In this document: positions 26,855-36,268 of the stretch, piece by piece
Numbering within the stretch: the stretch's first letter is position 1
Layout of the letters: the number at the start of each line of letters is the position of its first letter
Assembly: GCF_040362765.1 (NCBI RefSeq)
Contig: NZ_BAABWK010000001.1
Location: 1,899,501-1,963,500, forward strand
DNA length: 64,000 nt
Origin: Pyruvatibacter sp. HU-CL02332
Lineage (GTDB): Bacteria; Pseudomonadota; Alphaproteobacteria; CGMCC-115125
Direction of reading: 5' to 3'
Notes under the pieces: model-generated
Databases searched by the model: none
Seen by the model: only the letters and a program-made list of their open reading frames with translations
What the model was told of the DNA's origin: nothing
Made by a program: the position numbers and the translations under genes

Positions 26855-27921
26855 CCGATCATCCAGTCAATGATCCGCTCGGCAAAAGCGCCGCCGGTCC
26901 ACGAGATGACCGGCAGGCTCAACAGACCTGCAAAACGGAACATGGTGCCCACGTCGATCGCCCATTCCGACACGCCCTCAATGCGAGCCTCATAAGCCAA
27001 GAGGCCTGTAAGGCGGCTTCCGGCCTCCGCCCCTACCGGGCCGTGGTGAACGACCTGCTGGCGAGCCTGACGTATGTCTTCGCGTATCTTTGTCAGTTCG
27101 CGCTCCTTGGTTCGCGCGATCAGCTGGTGCACCCATCGCAATGGCGTAATCAAAACCATGAATGCGATGGCGACAATCAAACAGAAGGTCGCGATGAGCA
27201 CAGCGTTCAGAGGCTGTCCGACAAAAAGCAAAAAAAGGATGGCTGCGTGCAGGAGCCAAACGACCGCCCCGCGAAGGGCAATGTGTCCAACTGCCTGTGC
27301 ATCTGACTGGGACAGCAAATCAAGTTTCGCTTTGTCCATCAGATTGTCAGTAACGTAGGCGGTATCGCCCCGCGCCATGACCACCCAGCGGATGACAAGA
27401 CTGGAAAGGATCATGGTTGCGATCATGGCCCACCATGCAATGGGTGTGAATTCTTCAAAGTACCCACGTTCAGGCGTGCCCGCATCGCGTTGCCCAATAA
27501 AAAGCACGGCTCCAAGAGCCAATCCAAATGCGGCAGCGATCCACCCGCCACGCTGACGTTCGGGAGAGGGTTCAAGGGCCGCCAGGAGTTCGTCAACCGT
27601 CACGCCGGCAAGCTTTGGGGCCAGCACGTAGATGTCCGCAAAGTTGCGCCGACCTGCCAGCTCGTTGGCGGAGATGAACGCCCATGCAAACAACGAGATG
27701 ACAAATGCTGCCCAGCTATCGGCAGACAGGCCTGCCACGCTACGCGGCCCATCGTCGAACATTGAAACGCCTTCGATAAGCGTCACCACGTAGTAGCTGG
27801 CAAAGACCATGGCGGCGATGGCAAGGCCGGTCAGCACAGGGCCAACAGGCGAAACCGCCATCAGTTTCTGCTCCCATACCGGGAGATGCCGCCAAGCCTG
27901 ATCCGGAGGAATATCAGTCAT
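26851..27921 (-). CDS. Predicted multi-pass membrane protein, function unknown
   Basis: Unrecognised protein of 356 residues with hydrophobic segments at about 28-50, 72-90, 135-152, 165-185, 215-235 and 237-258, a charged helical stretch at about 265-310 (KERELTKIREDIRQARQQ) and a last hydrophobic segment near 325-345. No signature motif seen. ATG 27921 is chosen: it is 1 bp past the map stop, so the two are coupled. It ends the polA-map run and overlaps the GGT stop on the other strand. Confidence 0.75.
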   Translation of the reverse strand: MTDIPPDQAWRHLPVWEQKLMAVSPVGPVLTGLAIAAMVFASYYVVTLIEGVSMFDDGPRSVAGLSADSWAAFVISLFAWAFISANELAGRRNFADIYVLAPKLAGVTVDELLAALEPSPERQRGGWIAAAFGLALGAVLFIGQRDAGTPERGYFEEFTPIAWWAMIATMILSSLVIRWVVMARGDTAYVTDNLMDKAKLDLLSQSDAQAVGHIALRGAVVWLLHAAILFLLFVGQPLNAVLIATFCLIVAIAFMVLITPLRWVHQLIARTKERELTKIREDIRQARQQVVHHGPVGAEAGSRLTGLLAYEARIEGVSEWAIDVGTMFRFAGLLSLPVISWTGGAFAERIIDWMIG

Positions 27922-27922
27922 G

Positions 27923-28681
27923 TCAGGCAGCATCCGGCAATTGCGTCACCACGATAGGTCCACGCCGTGTGGCGACGAGCGTGTGCTCGTACTGCACGGC
28001 CAGCGTGCCCTTGGGCGTAAACAGGCTCCAGCCGTCATCCAGTTCATCCACTTGCGTGGCACCGGTGGAGAGAAACGGCTCAATGGTGAAGACAAGACCT
28101 TCCGTTATCCGGCGGCGGTCATGCTTGTCATACCAGGTTGGAATTTCACGTGGCTCTTCATGCAGTGCCCGCCCGACGCCATGGCTGGCAAGATTGTCGA
28201 TCACCGTAAAGCCACGCTTGGCTGCAACACTCTCAACCGTGCGCCCGATGACATTGAACCGCGCTCCGGTTTTGACCTGCCGTACGGATTGCTCCAGCGC
28301 CATGCGGCCAGCCTTGCACAGGGCGGCAATGGCGGGTGTCACCGGCGGCACACTGAAACTCGCGCCTGTGTCCGCAAAGTAGCCATCAAGCTCCAACGAC
28401 ACATCAATGTTGATGAGGTCGCCCGCCTGAATGACGTCATCACCAGGAATGCCATGGGCGCAGACTTCGTTCCGACTGATGCAGGTGGCGCCGGGAAAAT
28501 CATAGGTAAGGGCGGGGGCGGAGCGGGCACCGGCGCGATCCATCATCGCGGCCCCGATGCTGTCCAGCTCCCGGGTCGTCATGCCGGGTTCGGCCGCGCG
28601 CACCATGCACTGCAAAATGTCCGCAACCAGCCGCCCGGATTTTTTCAGGCCTTGCAGATCGTCATCATTGTCGATGGTCAT
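27923..28681 (-). CDS. map: Methionine aminopeptidase, type I
   Basis: Removes the initiator Met from nascent proteins. The 252 residues show NEVCAHGIP, DLINIDVSLELDGYFADTG with the paired metal-binding Asp residues, NLASHGVGRALHEEP with the metal-binding His, and late Glu ligands in FTIEPF and QYEHT. GGGGAG upstream of the ATG is a good ribosome site. It follows polA by 33 bp and precedes a membrane protein. A second map gene elsewhere is possible, since some alphaproteobacteria carry two. Confidence 0.95.
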   Translation of the reverse strand: MTIDNDDDLQGLKKSGRLVADILQCMVRAAEPGMTTRELDSIGAAMMDRAGARSAPALTYDFPGATCISRNEVCAHGIPGDDVIQAGDLINIDVSLELDGYFADTGASFSVPPVTPAIAALCKAGRMALEQSVRQVKTGARFNVIGRTVESVAAKRGFTVIDNLASHGVGRALHEEPREIPTWYDKHDRRRITEGLVFTIEPFLSTGATQVDELDDGWSLFTPKGTLAVQYEHTLVATRRGPIVVTQLPDAA

Positions 28682-28714
28682 GCGCTGCTCCCCAGCTGCG
28701 GCAAATGTTGCAGG

Positions 28715-31624
28715 CTAATGCGCTTCCGCCCAGCTTAACGCCGCATTGGCGTCCACCACCAGTGGCACGGAGAGATTGACCGCAGGTGCGGCTGCACCCT
28801 CCATGACCTGGCGCACAACCTTGATGGTCTTGTCCGCCTGCTTTTCGGGCACTTCAAAGATCAACTCATCATGCACCTGCAACAGCATTCTCGCTGGCAG
28901 CTTCGCAGCTTCCAGCGCTTCCGGCATACGGATCATTGCCCTGCGGATGATATCTGCGGCTGATCCCTGGATAGGTGCATTGATGGCTGCGCGTTCTGTG
29001 AACGAGCGTTGCGCACCGTTCTTGGAGGCAATCTCCGGCAGATGTGTCTTGCGGCCAAACAGCGTCGACACAAAACCATGCTCGCGCGCGTAGGCCTTGG
29101 TCTCGTCCATATAGGCGCGAATGCCCGGGAAGCGCTCAAAGTACTTGTCGATATAGTCGGCAGCTTCACCGCGCGGAATAGACAGCTGGTTCGCCAGCCC
29201 GAACGCGGAAATGCCGTAGATGATGCCGAAATTGATGGCCTTGGCCTTGCGGCGGATCATCGGGTCCATGCCTTCAATCGGCTCATTGAACATTTCGCTC
29301 GCCGTCATGGCATGAATGTCCAGCCCGTCCGCAAAGGCCTGCCGCAACGTATCAATGCCCGCCATATGCGCGAGCACCCGTAGTTCGATCTGGCTGTAGT
29401 CAGCCGAGATCAGCACATTGCCTTCATCCGCCACAAAGGCTGTGCGGATCTTGCGGCCTTCTTCCGTCCGAATGGGAATGTTCTGAAGGTTCGGGTCTGA
29501 CGATGACAGCCGCCCCGTGGTGGTGGAAGCAAGCGAGTAGCTTGTGTGCACGCGGCCCGTGTCTTCATTGATGAAGTCCGGCAGGGCGTCCGTATACGTG
29601 CTTTTGAGCTTGGAGAGCTGACGCCATTCCAGAACGCGGATCGGTAGGTCATGGCCCTGCGCCGCCAGCGTTTCCAGAACATCCGCACCCGTGCCCCAGG
29701 CTCCGGTCTTGGTCTTCTTGCCGCCTTCAATCCCCATCTTGTCGAACAGGATTTCGCCCAGCTGCTTGGGACTGCCGATATTGAACTCTTCACCCGCAAG
29801 CTCGTGGATCTCCGCTTCAAGGCCTGCAAGCTTCTGCGCAAAGTCACTGGACATGCGCTTGAGGATGGCCGGGTCCAGCTTGATGCCCGCCATTTCCATT
29901 TGCTGCAGCACGCCGACCATGGGGCGCTCCAGCGTTTCATAGACGGTCATCATCCGCTCGCCCACAAGACGGGGCTTCAGTACGTGATAAAGCCTGAGCG
30001 TGACATCCGCGTCCTCGGCGGCGTAGCGGGTCGCCTTGTCCAAGGGCACCTTGTCGAAGGTGATCTGTGACTTCCCCGTGCCCGCCACTTCCTTGAAGGG
30101 AATGGGTGTGTGCTCAAGGAACCGTTGTGACAGCGCATCCATGCCGTGGCTGTGCAGGCCGGTGTCCAGCGCATAGGAAATCAGCATGGTGTCATCGATG
30201 GGATAGACGTCAATGCCGACACGCTTGAGCACCACCAGGTCGTACTTTGCGTTCTGCAGCACTTTCATGACGCCGCCATCTTCCAGCAGCGGTTTCAACC
30301 GTGAGATGACATCCTTGACAGGAATTTGTTCAGGGGCCGGATCATCCAGCGCCAGCGTGCCTTCGCTTGCCATGCCGTGGGTGAGGGGAATGTAACAGGC
30401 ACGCCCGGGCTTGGTTGCCAGCGAGATGCCCACAAGGGACCCGGACATGGGGTCGAGAGAGGTGGTTTCCGTATCAAGCCCGATCAGCCCCGTCGCATAG
30501 GACTCAGCAATCCACGCGTCCAGCGCCTCAAGGGTCGTGACGCAGTCATACTCGGTCTCTTCAATGGGCGGGTTGTCCACATAAGTCGGGTCTACAGCGC
30601 CGGGCGTGCCGCCGGTTTCACCGGCTTCCACCGATGGGGCAGCCTTCGGTTTCGCCTCGGACTTGTGATCACCCGCCGCCTCAATGGCATCTGCGTCGGC
30701 GTCCAGCATTTCCGCCATGCGCCGCGTCAGGGTGTTGAATTCCATGTCCTTCAAAAAGCCGATGAGCTTCTTGGCGTCCGGCTCGATAACCACCATGTCG
30801 TCCAGCGGCACATCCACCGGCACGTCCTGGTCCAGCAGCACAAGCCGGCGTGAGATGCGTGCCTGCTCTGCAAACTCGATGAGGTTTTCCCGGCGCTTCT
30901 TCTGCTTGATGGTCTCCGCATTGGCGAGCAGGTTTTCAAGGTCGCCAAACTCGTTGATGAGCAGCGCCGCCGTCTTGATGCCAATACCCGGCACACCCGG
31001 CACATTGTCTGACGAGTCCCCCGCCAGCGCCTGCACCTCCACAACCTTGTCCGGTGTCACGCCAAACTTTTCAACAACCCCGTCGCTGTCGATGATCTTG
31101 TCCTTCATCGGGTCCAGCATCTCGATCTTGTCATCAACGAGCTGCATCAGGTCCTTGTCCGACGAGACGATGGTGACTTCAGCACCCAGCGCGGCTGCCT
31201 GCTTCGCATAAGTGGCAATCAGATCATCGGCCTCAAAGCCGGTCATCTCGATGGAGGGCAGGCTGAACGCCCGCGTCGCATCGCGGACCAGCGGAAACTG
31301 CGGCACCATGTCTTCCGGCGGCGCATCGCGATTGGCTTTGTACTCGGAATAGATCTCGTTGCGGAACGTGTTGCCCTTGGCATCAAAAATCACCGCAAAA
31401 TGCGTCGCCGCATCCCGGCTGCCCTTCTCCCGGGAGGCCAGCACCAGCTTTTGCAGCATATTGCAAAAGCCCGACACAGCCCCCACCGGCAGCCCGTCAG
31501 ACTTGCGCGTCAGCGGCGGCAGCGCGTGATAGGCCCGAAACAGATAGGCGGACCCATCCACCAGATAAAGATGGCTGTTCTTGGTGACGGGCGTTCCGCC
31601 GCTCGATGTCTTCTTGGTTGCCAC
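28715..31624 (-). CDS. polA: DNA polymerase I
   Basis: Repair and Okazaki-fragment polymerase of 969 residues from GTG 31624, which has CTGGAG 8 nt upstream; the GTG at 31633 is too close to that site. Domains: 5'-3' exonuclease about 10-290 (LVDGSAYLFRAYHA, GFEADDLIAT, GDSSDNVPGVPGIG); 3'-5' proofreading about 360-560 with DTETTS intact, so proofreading is probably active; polymerase about 570-969 with SADYSQIELRVLAH, RRKAKAINFGIIYG and QVHDELIFEV. First gene of polA-map-membrane protein. Confidence 0.98.
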   Translation of the reverse strand: MATKKTSSGGTPVTKNSHLYLVDGSAYLFRAYHALPPLTRKSDGLPVGAVSGFCNMLQKLVLASREKGSRDAATHFAVIFDAKGNTFRNEIYSEYKANRDAPPEDMVPQFPLVRDATRAFSLPSIEMTGFEADDLIATYAKQAAALGAEVTIVSSDKDLMQLVDDKIEMLDPMKDKIIDSDGVVEKFGVTPDKVVEVQALAGDSSDNVPGVPGIGIKTAALLINEFGDLENLLANAETIKQKKRRENLIEFAEQARISRRLVLLDQDVPVDVPLDDMVVIEPDAKKLIGFLKDMEFNTLTRRMAEMLDADADAIEAAGDHKSEAKPKAAPSVEAGETGGTPGAVDPTYVDNPPIEETEYDCVTTLEALDAWIAESYATGLIGLDTETTSLDPMSGSLVGISLATKPGRACYIPLTHGMASEGTLALDDPAPEQIPVKDVISRLKPLLEDGGVMKVLQNAKYDLVVLKRVGIDVYPIDDTMLISYALDTGLHSHGMDALSQRFLEHTPIPFKEVAGTGKSQITFDKVPLDKATRYAAEDADVTLRLYHVLKPRLVGERMMTVYETLERPMVGVLQQMEMAGIKLDPAILKRMSSDFAQKLAGLEAEIHELAGEEFNIGSPKQLGEILFDKMGIEGGKKTKTGAWGTGADVLETLAAQGHDLPIRVLEWRQLSKLKSTYTDALPDFINEDTGRVHTSYSLASTTTGRLSSSDPNLQNIPIRTEEGRKIRTAFVADEGNVLISADYSQIELRVLAHMAGIDTLRQAFADGLDIHAMTASEMFNEPIEGMDPMIRRKAKAINFGIIYGISAFGLANQLSIPRGEAADYIDKYFERFPGIRAYMDETKAYAREHGFVSTLFGRKTHLPEIASKNGAQRSFTERAAINAPIQGSAADIIRRAMIRMPEALEAAKLPARMLLQVHDELIFEVPEKQADKTIKVVRQVMEGAAAPAVNLSVPLVVDANAALSWAEAH

Positions 31625-31710
31625 GCAACACACTCCAGACGATAGTCAAAGTCACATTGATGCAAGTGACCAACCTATCATGCGACCACCAATGAAAAAG
31701 GGAGAATTCA

Positions 31711-32127
31711 ATGTTCACGCAGGGTGGCTTTGCGGTAGTTGCCTTGAGCGTACTTTCGTTTCTGGTCCCGCTTGTAGTGGGCGCGCTTTTCCTGATCGCC
31801 CTCTTTCGCCCGAACTATCGCTGGAAACTCATCACATACAGACGGGCGGGTGTTCTGTTTCTCATCTGCGTTGCCTGCGAGGCCATCGTCGGTTTGATGT
31901 CCGCGTTTCAGAGTGTTCGCTTCTATTGGAAGGATGCGCCGTATGAGCTGCATCTGGATAGCGTTACGCTATGGATGAATTGGGCAGCGGTGCCATTCTC
32001 GCTTTTCTCCGCTTCTTTCGTTTATGTGTCTGCGGCGTCATTGGTACTGCTACTTCTCAAAAACAATGGAGTTGACGTGGTTGAGGCCTGGGGCACAAAG
32101 CGCAAGGGGCTTGACCCTTACAATTGA
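31711..32127 (+). CDS. Small four-helix membrane protein, function unknown
   Basis: A 138-residue protein with hydrophobic segments at about 5-30, 45-65, 85-102 and 103-120 and a charged C-terminal tail. AAAGGGAG upstream of the ATG supports translation. I do not recognise a family. It lies 97 bp before an ABC ATPase gene in the same direction; it is too small to be a normal exporter permease, and a partnership is only a guess. Confidence 0.6.
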   Translation: MFTQGGFAVVALSVLSFLVPLVVGALFLIALFRPNYRWKLITYRRAGVLFLICVACEAIVGLMSAFQSVRFYWKDAPYELHLDSVTLWMNWAAVPFSLFSASFVYVSAASLVLLLLKNNGVDVVEAWGTKRKGLDPYN

Positions 32128-32224
32128 GACCCCAGGTTTGACCGCGTACCCTGCACGGGTGTACCAACGCCACCCCGGAAAAGCGGACTCACAAAGAGCC
32201 TGCCACCGGCCGAGGAAGACGCCC

Positions 32225-33205
32225 ATGGATATGGAAACCCCTGCCGCTTTGAAAAGCGATGCCTCCACGCGCATCCCCGCCATTCAGGCGCGCGGTCTGC
32301 GCAAGATCTACAAGGCATCCAACAATGAGCCCGCCAAAGAGGCGCTCAAGGGCATCGATCTGACCATTCCGCGCGGCAGCATCTTTGGGCTTCTGGGCCC
32401 CAACGGCGCGGGCAAATCCACCTTTATCAACGTCCTTGCCGGCCTTGTGGTGAAGACGGAAGGCGAGGTGGATGTCTGGGGATTTGATATCGACGAGAAC
32501 CCGCGCCAGGCGCGCGCCTCTATCGGCGTCGTCCCGCAGGAACTCAACATCGACCCGTTCTTTACGCCCGGCGAAGTGCTGGAGCTGCAGGCGGGCCTCT
32601 ATGGTGTGCCGCGCGCTGAGCGCCGCACCGACGAAATTCTGGAAGCCATGGGCCTGGCCGACAAGAAGGACGCCTATGCCCGCACTCTGTCTGGCGGCAT
32701 GCGTCGCCGACTGCTTGTGGGCAAGGCCATGGTGCACTCACCCCCCGTTATCGTGCTTGATGAGCCAACTGCCGGTGTGGACATCGAACTGCGTCAGCAG
32801 CTGTGGGCTTATGTCAAAGGCCTCAATGAGCGCGGCGTGACAATTGTTTTGACCACGCACTATCTCGAAGAAGCAGAAAGCCTGTGCGACGAGATCGCCA
32901 TCATCAACCACGGTGAAGTAGTGGCCTGCGAGCCAACGCCCCAGCTCGTGTCACGGCTGGACCGCAAGACGCTGCTGGTCACACCGGAAGCACCGTTGAA
33001 TGACGTGCCCGGCAGCCTCACCAAATATGACGCCAGCATCCTGCCCGGCGGCGTGCTGGAAATCGGCTACCGTCCTTCAAGCCAGAACGTGGCCGAGATC
33101 CTTGAGCATGTCAGCACAGCGGGCATCACCATCCGCGATCTGTCGATCGAGGAAGGTCATCTTGAAGATGTGTTCCTGGAAATCACCCGGTCGACAAACA
33201 GCTAG
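32225..33205 (+). CDS. ABC transporter ATP-binding protein (export, CcmA/DrrA type)
   Basis: ATPase subunit of 326 residues. Walker A GPNGAGKST (about 57-65), Q-loop VVPQELNID, signature LSGGMRRR (about 155), Walker B VIVLDEPT and H-loop TTHYLEEAE are complete, followed by a C-terminal accessory domain ending DLSIEEGHLEDVFLEIT, which is typical of ABC-2 exporters. ATG 32225 with GAGGAAG upstream is preferred to longer in-frame starts. No ABC-2 permease follows, which is unusual. Substrate unknown. Confidence 0.93.
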   Translation: MDMETPAALKSDASTRIPAIQARGLRKIYKASNNEPAKEALKGIDLTIPRGSIFGLLGPNGAGKSTFINVLAGLVVKTEGEVDVWGFDIDENPRQARASIGVVPQELNIDPFFTPGEVLELQAGLYGVPRAERRTDEILEAMGLADKKDAYARTLSGGMRRRLLVGKAMVHSPPVIVLDEPTAGVDIELRQQLWAYVKGLNERGVTIVLTTHYLEEAESLCDEIAIINHGEVVACEPTPQLVSRLDRKTLLVTPEAPLNDVPGSLTKYDASILPGGVLEIGYRPSSQNVAEILEHVSTAGITIRDLSIEEGHLEDVFLEITRSTNS

Positions 33206-33229
33206 AGCCTTAGGCCTCAACCTGTAAGC

Positions 33230-33838
33230 CTAGATGCCGATCTCGGGAAACGGCGGCTGGTCGTCGCCGGAGTACGCCACCAGCGCACACATGATGATGT
33301 CCACCTCTGCGCCATTGGGCGACAGGGGCATGTGCACGGCTTCAAACGTCATATGCGCCAGATCATGGGCCGGTGCTTCAAACGACGCTTCCTTGGGCGG
33401 TGTCCACCAGTCCATGGCGCCAAGCGTGCGCATGGGCCGACCATATTCAACAACCGCCGTAAACACAGCCGACGCCAGCCGGGCCGCCTGAGGCCCCAGC
33501 GCATCGAGCAATGACTTACCCGTCGGCTCGCAGCCAAACAGATCAACAATCGCCGTGCCCGCGAGCCGGAAGGCAAAGCCCCCATCCGGCAGCACATCAA
33601 TCAAGAAGACCCGCGGCAGATGGTTCACGAAGTCGCGCGGGTGAATGTTCTCGCGTGCGGGAATGGGCGTCGCGCCGCGCTTGCCGCGCCAGTAGTCGTG
33701 CAAAGCCACAAGGCGGGGATCTTTGAGCGCACAGACTGGGTCAGCATAGGCCTCAAACGGCGCCAGCTTGAGCAAAGGCGAGCGCTGTGCCGCTTTGCGG
33801 GCTGCTTCATTGGCAGCTGTCTGTGCTGGTGTCGCCAT
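33230..33838 (-). CDS. PAS-domain protein of the PAS_5 (PF07310) type
   Basis: A 202-residue protein. LHDYWRGKRG, HPRDFVNHLPRVFLIDV and FAFRLAGTAIVDLFG match the PAS_5 family, common in alphaproteobacteria and of unknown role. No output domain is present. ATG 33838 (MATPAQTAANEA) is chosen; the open frame extends 27 codons further up but in poor sequence. Transcribed alone, convergent with the ABC ATPase gene. Confidence 0.8.
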   Translation of the reverse strand: MATPAQTAANEAARKAAQRSPLLKLAPFEAYADPVCALKDPRLVALHDYWRGKRGATPIPARENIHPRDFVNHLPRVFLIDVLPDGGFAFRLAGTAIVDLFGCEPTGKSLLDALGPQAARLASAVFTAVVEYGRPMRTLGAMDWWTPPKEASFEAPAHDLAHMTFEAVHMPLSPNGAEVDIIMCALVAYSGDDQPPFPEIGI

Positions 33839-34140
33839 CGTCGTCGCGCCTCGTTGCCGGTCCAGGGCGGTCTCATGTGTCCCGTCAGAACAAAAAAGTC
33901 CCAAAAAGGCACAAAACACGCCTGTTCAAAGGCCAAAACGAATCGTCCGGCCTCCTTCCCCGCAACCCATGCGACTATCGCGCCACCTTGCCCCCAAGCC
34001 AAGCGCGATCAGGTTTTTGTCCAAATTCGGCGAAATTCAGGCCCGCAGCGCAATCTGCATGATTGCCGCCGCCCCCCAACCGCGCTAGTTTCCGCGCTCC
34101 CGTGACAGGGTCACTCCAAGTGGCCCCACTCGCCGGACCA
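33839..34140. other. 302-bp gene-free stretch before tRNA-Arg
   Basis: Contains the start region of the PAS gene and the tRNA promoter. A short inverted repeat GTGAC-AGG-GTCAC lies at 34102-34114, about 25 bp before the tRNA. Nothing else recognised. Confidence 0.4.
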
Positions 34141-34217
<77 letters not shown>

Positions 34218-34257
34218 CTTATATTTTCGAAAGCACCAGAACTACCAACGCCTCATT

Positions 34258-34935
34258 TCATGAAAACTGGGCAAGATAGGTGCGCAGGAGCCTGGCACGC
34301 TCCGGGTGGAAGCTTTCGTCGGTGGGCTTGAAAGCTTTGATCCGCGCCACCCAGAATTTTCGAAAGTCTTTGCGAAGGCAGCACCAGGCGAGCAAGGCGC
34401 AGCCGGTGTCGAGATAAACGATGGCCAGTGGGTAGATGCGCCGCTGTGTCCTGGCGCCGTCCGCATCGCGATAGTCAATGTCGAGGGCGCGTTCATCCCA
34501 GCAGGCCGAACGGATATCCGAGATGTCCGGCGTGTCACTGTCCGACGCTTCATACCGATAGACCATGTGGGTCGCGTGAAGCATCTGGCGCTGCAGACGG
34601 TCAGGCAGCGTTGCTGTGATCTTGGCAAGGGCTGCATCAGCGGCTTGTGCCAGATGCGGGTCGCCCCGCTGACGCACATCGCTGAGCCCAACGACCAGCG
34701 CCTCCATCTCGATCCGATCGAATGTCTGCGGCGGCAAGGCCGGGTCTTCAGTGAGCGTGTAGCCAAGACCGGGCGCACCATCAATCAATGCACCACCTGC
34801 CCGCAGGCTTTCAATGTCGCGGTAAAGCGTGCGCTCGGAGACTTCGGTTTCGTGCGCCAGTCGCGCCGCCGTCACTGGCTTGGGCAACACCCGCAGCGCG
34901 TTCAGAAGGCGAAAAAGGCGTTCAGGCCGACTCAT
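34258..34935 (-). CDS. YafY-type WYL-domain transcriptional regulator
   Basis: HTH plus WYL-domain protein of 225 residues. The N-terminal helix-turn-helix (LAHETEVSERTLYRDIESL, about 25-45) is of the DeoR-like type; the C-terminal WYL-like domain carries YRDADGARTQRRIYPLAIVYLDTGCALLAWC and KDFRKFWVARI. Ligand unknown; some WYL domains sense nucleotides or nucleic acids. It is divergent from a GST gene 89 bp away, its probable target. Confidence 0.9.
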   Translation of the reverse strand: MSRPERLFRLLNALRVLPKPVTAARLAHETEVSERTLYRDIESLRAGGALIDGAPGLGYTLTEDPALPPQTFDRIEMEALVVGLSDVRQRGDPHLAQAADAALAKITATLPDRLQRQMLHATHMVYRYEASDSDTPDISDIRSACWDERALDIDYRDADGARTQRRIYPLAIVYLDTGCALLAWCCLRKDFRKFWVARIKAFKPTDESFHPERARLLRTYLAQFS

Positions 34936-35024
34936 GAAACCCTCTCATGACATCCTGACGGAAACTGACAGTAGGGTCCGCCTATACCAGACGTCACGTG
35001 GAAACCAAATCATGAGATCACACC
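34936..35024. promoter_or_regulatory. Divergent promoter region WYL regulator/GST
   Basis: Holds CTCATGA near the regulator start and TCATGAG near the GST start, an inverted pair about 60 bp apart, plus CTGAC-GGAAA-CTGAC direct repeats. A plausible GST promoter uses CTGACA and TATACC. Regulator binding is inferred. Confidence 0.4.
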
Positions 35025-35645
35025 ATGCCGACCCTCTACCACTCGCCCAACTCCCGTTCGTCGCGCATCATCCGCCTGATTGATGAACTGAATGTCTGGA
35101 GCGAGATCGATGTCCAGATTGTCGGCGTCGCGCGCAATGACGGAACGGGCGGGCACGACCCAAAGAACCCGCATCCTGAGGGCAAGGTGCCGCTGTTGGT
35201 TCACAACGGTGTCGAGATTTGGGAATCGAATGCGATCATCCTCTATCTCACCGACCTGTTCCCCAAGGCCGGGATGGGCCCGGTTGTGGGCGACCCGCAG
35301 CGCGGCCGCTATCTCAGCTGGCTAGCCTGGTACGGCAACGTCGTAGAGCCGGTCGTCGCAATTGGCGTGGCCGGCCTGTCGCATCCGGTCCTCGACGTCA
35401 CGTTCCGGGGCATGCCCGAGATGATCGCCCGCTTGGCCCGTGCGCTGGAAAGCGCCCCATACCTGATAGGAGAGAGTTTTACGGCGGCGGACCTCTTGCT
35501 GGTCTCGACATTCACCTGGTCTCCCGATGCCGCGCCGGACAATCAGGCCATCAAGGAATGGATCAATCGATGCGAAGCCCGGCCGTCGGCAAAGCGGATA
35601 GCGGAGTTCGACAGCAAGCACGTTGAGCAAAGCAGCGATGTATGA
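35025..35645 (+). CDS. Glutathione S-transferase family protein
   Basis: A 206-residue GST. The N-terminal thioredoxin-like domain includes PNSRSSRIIRLIDEL (catalytic Ser/Cys region), GKVPLLV with the cis-Pro, and the glutathione-binding WESNAIILYL (about 63-72). The C-terminal helical domain has GESFTAADLLLVS. Likely conjugates or reduces electrophiles. Control by the divergent WYL regulator is inferred. Confidence 0.92.
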   Translation: MPTLYHSPNSRSSRIIRLIDELNVWSEIDVQIVGVARNDGTGGHDPKNPHPEGKVPLLVHNGVEIWESNAIILYLTDLFPKAGMGPVVGDPQRGRYLSWLAWYGNVVEPVVAIGVAGLSHPVLDVTFRGMPEMIARLARALESAPYLIGESFTAADLLLVSTFTWSPDAAPDNQAIKEWINRCEARPSAKRIAEFDSKHVEQSSDV

Positions 35646-35688
35646 TCGATCGCGCGGCCTGCCAGATGAAGAGCAACGGTCGTGGTTT

Positions 35689-36249
35689 CTAGTTCGCCAG
35701 CACTGTTCTGTATGTAAGCGACACCCGTCGTTTGCGCGGTGTTCGAACACCCTGAACCATGTCGGATTTGCGGGCGGGGATTGTGTGTGTCCACTCAAAG
35801 CGTGCAGGCCCGCCAAGAACCAGTAGGCTCCGCGGTTCTAGCATACAGCTCAGCCTCGCGCCGCTCGTTCTGTTGCCAAAAACAATCTCGCACGGTGACC
35901 CAAGCGACAACGACGCGACCACAGGGCCAAAACAGGGAACGCAATCAATATGTGGAGCGATGCCCTGCCCGGGCTCGTACTCGTTCACGATGATCTGGCT
36001 TGGCTGCTCATCAAACATATCCGAAGCACTGAGCTGGTCACACTCGGCCCTGAGGGGTGGGGGCAGCGGGCCGAGATAAGCGTCCGCAGAGACATGTCTG
36101 GCTCGATAGTCGTAAACCCAGCCATAGTGCTGGACCCGGCGACGCAGATCATCCCGCCAGTTCTGATGGTTTACCCACTCCAACAACTCCGCCTCGCGCG
36201 CGGCCGAAACAAATCCAAGTATGAGTGATGCACCTGCTGGCAGATTCAT
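35689..36249 (-). CDS. AlkB-like Fe(II)/2-oxoglutarate dioxygenase
   Basis: A 186-residue dioxygenase. Iron ligands His100 and Asp102 (APHIDCVP) and His155 (EWTHTI) are all present, as are Arg residues for 2-oxoglutarate (RRVSLTYR, 174-181) and the YEPGQGI loop. The layout resembles the nucleic-acid-oxidising AlkB/ALKBH8 branch, which removes or hydroxylates base modifications. ATG 36249 has AGAAGGTGA upstream; a start at 36276 would overlap the preceding gene by 8 bp. It follows a Bmt5-like methyltransferase gene. Substrate (DNA or RNA) is not determined. Confidence 0.85.
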   Translation of the reverse strand: MNLPAGASLILGFVSAAREAELLEWVNHQNWRDDLRRRVQHYGWVYDYRARHVSADAYLGPLPPPLRAECDQLSASDMFDEQPSQIIVNEYEPGQGIAPHIDCVPCFGPVVASLSLGSPCEIVFGNRTSGARLSCMLEPRSLLVLGGPARFEWTHTIPARKSDMVQGVRTPRKRRVSLTYRTVLAN

Positions 36250-36268
36250 AGAAGTCACCTTCTGAGGA

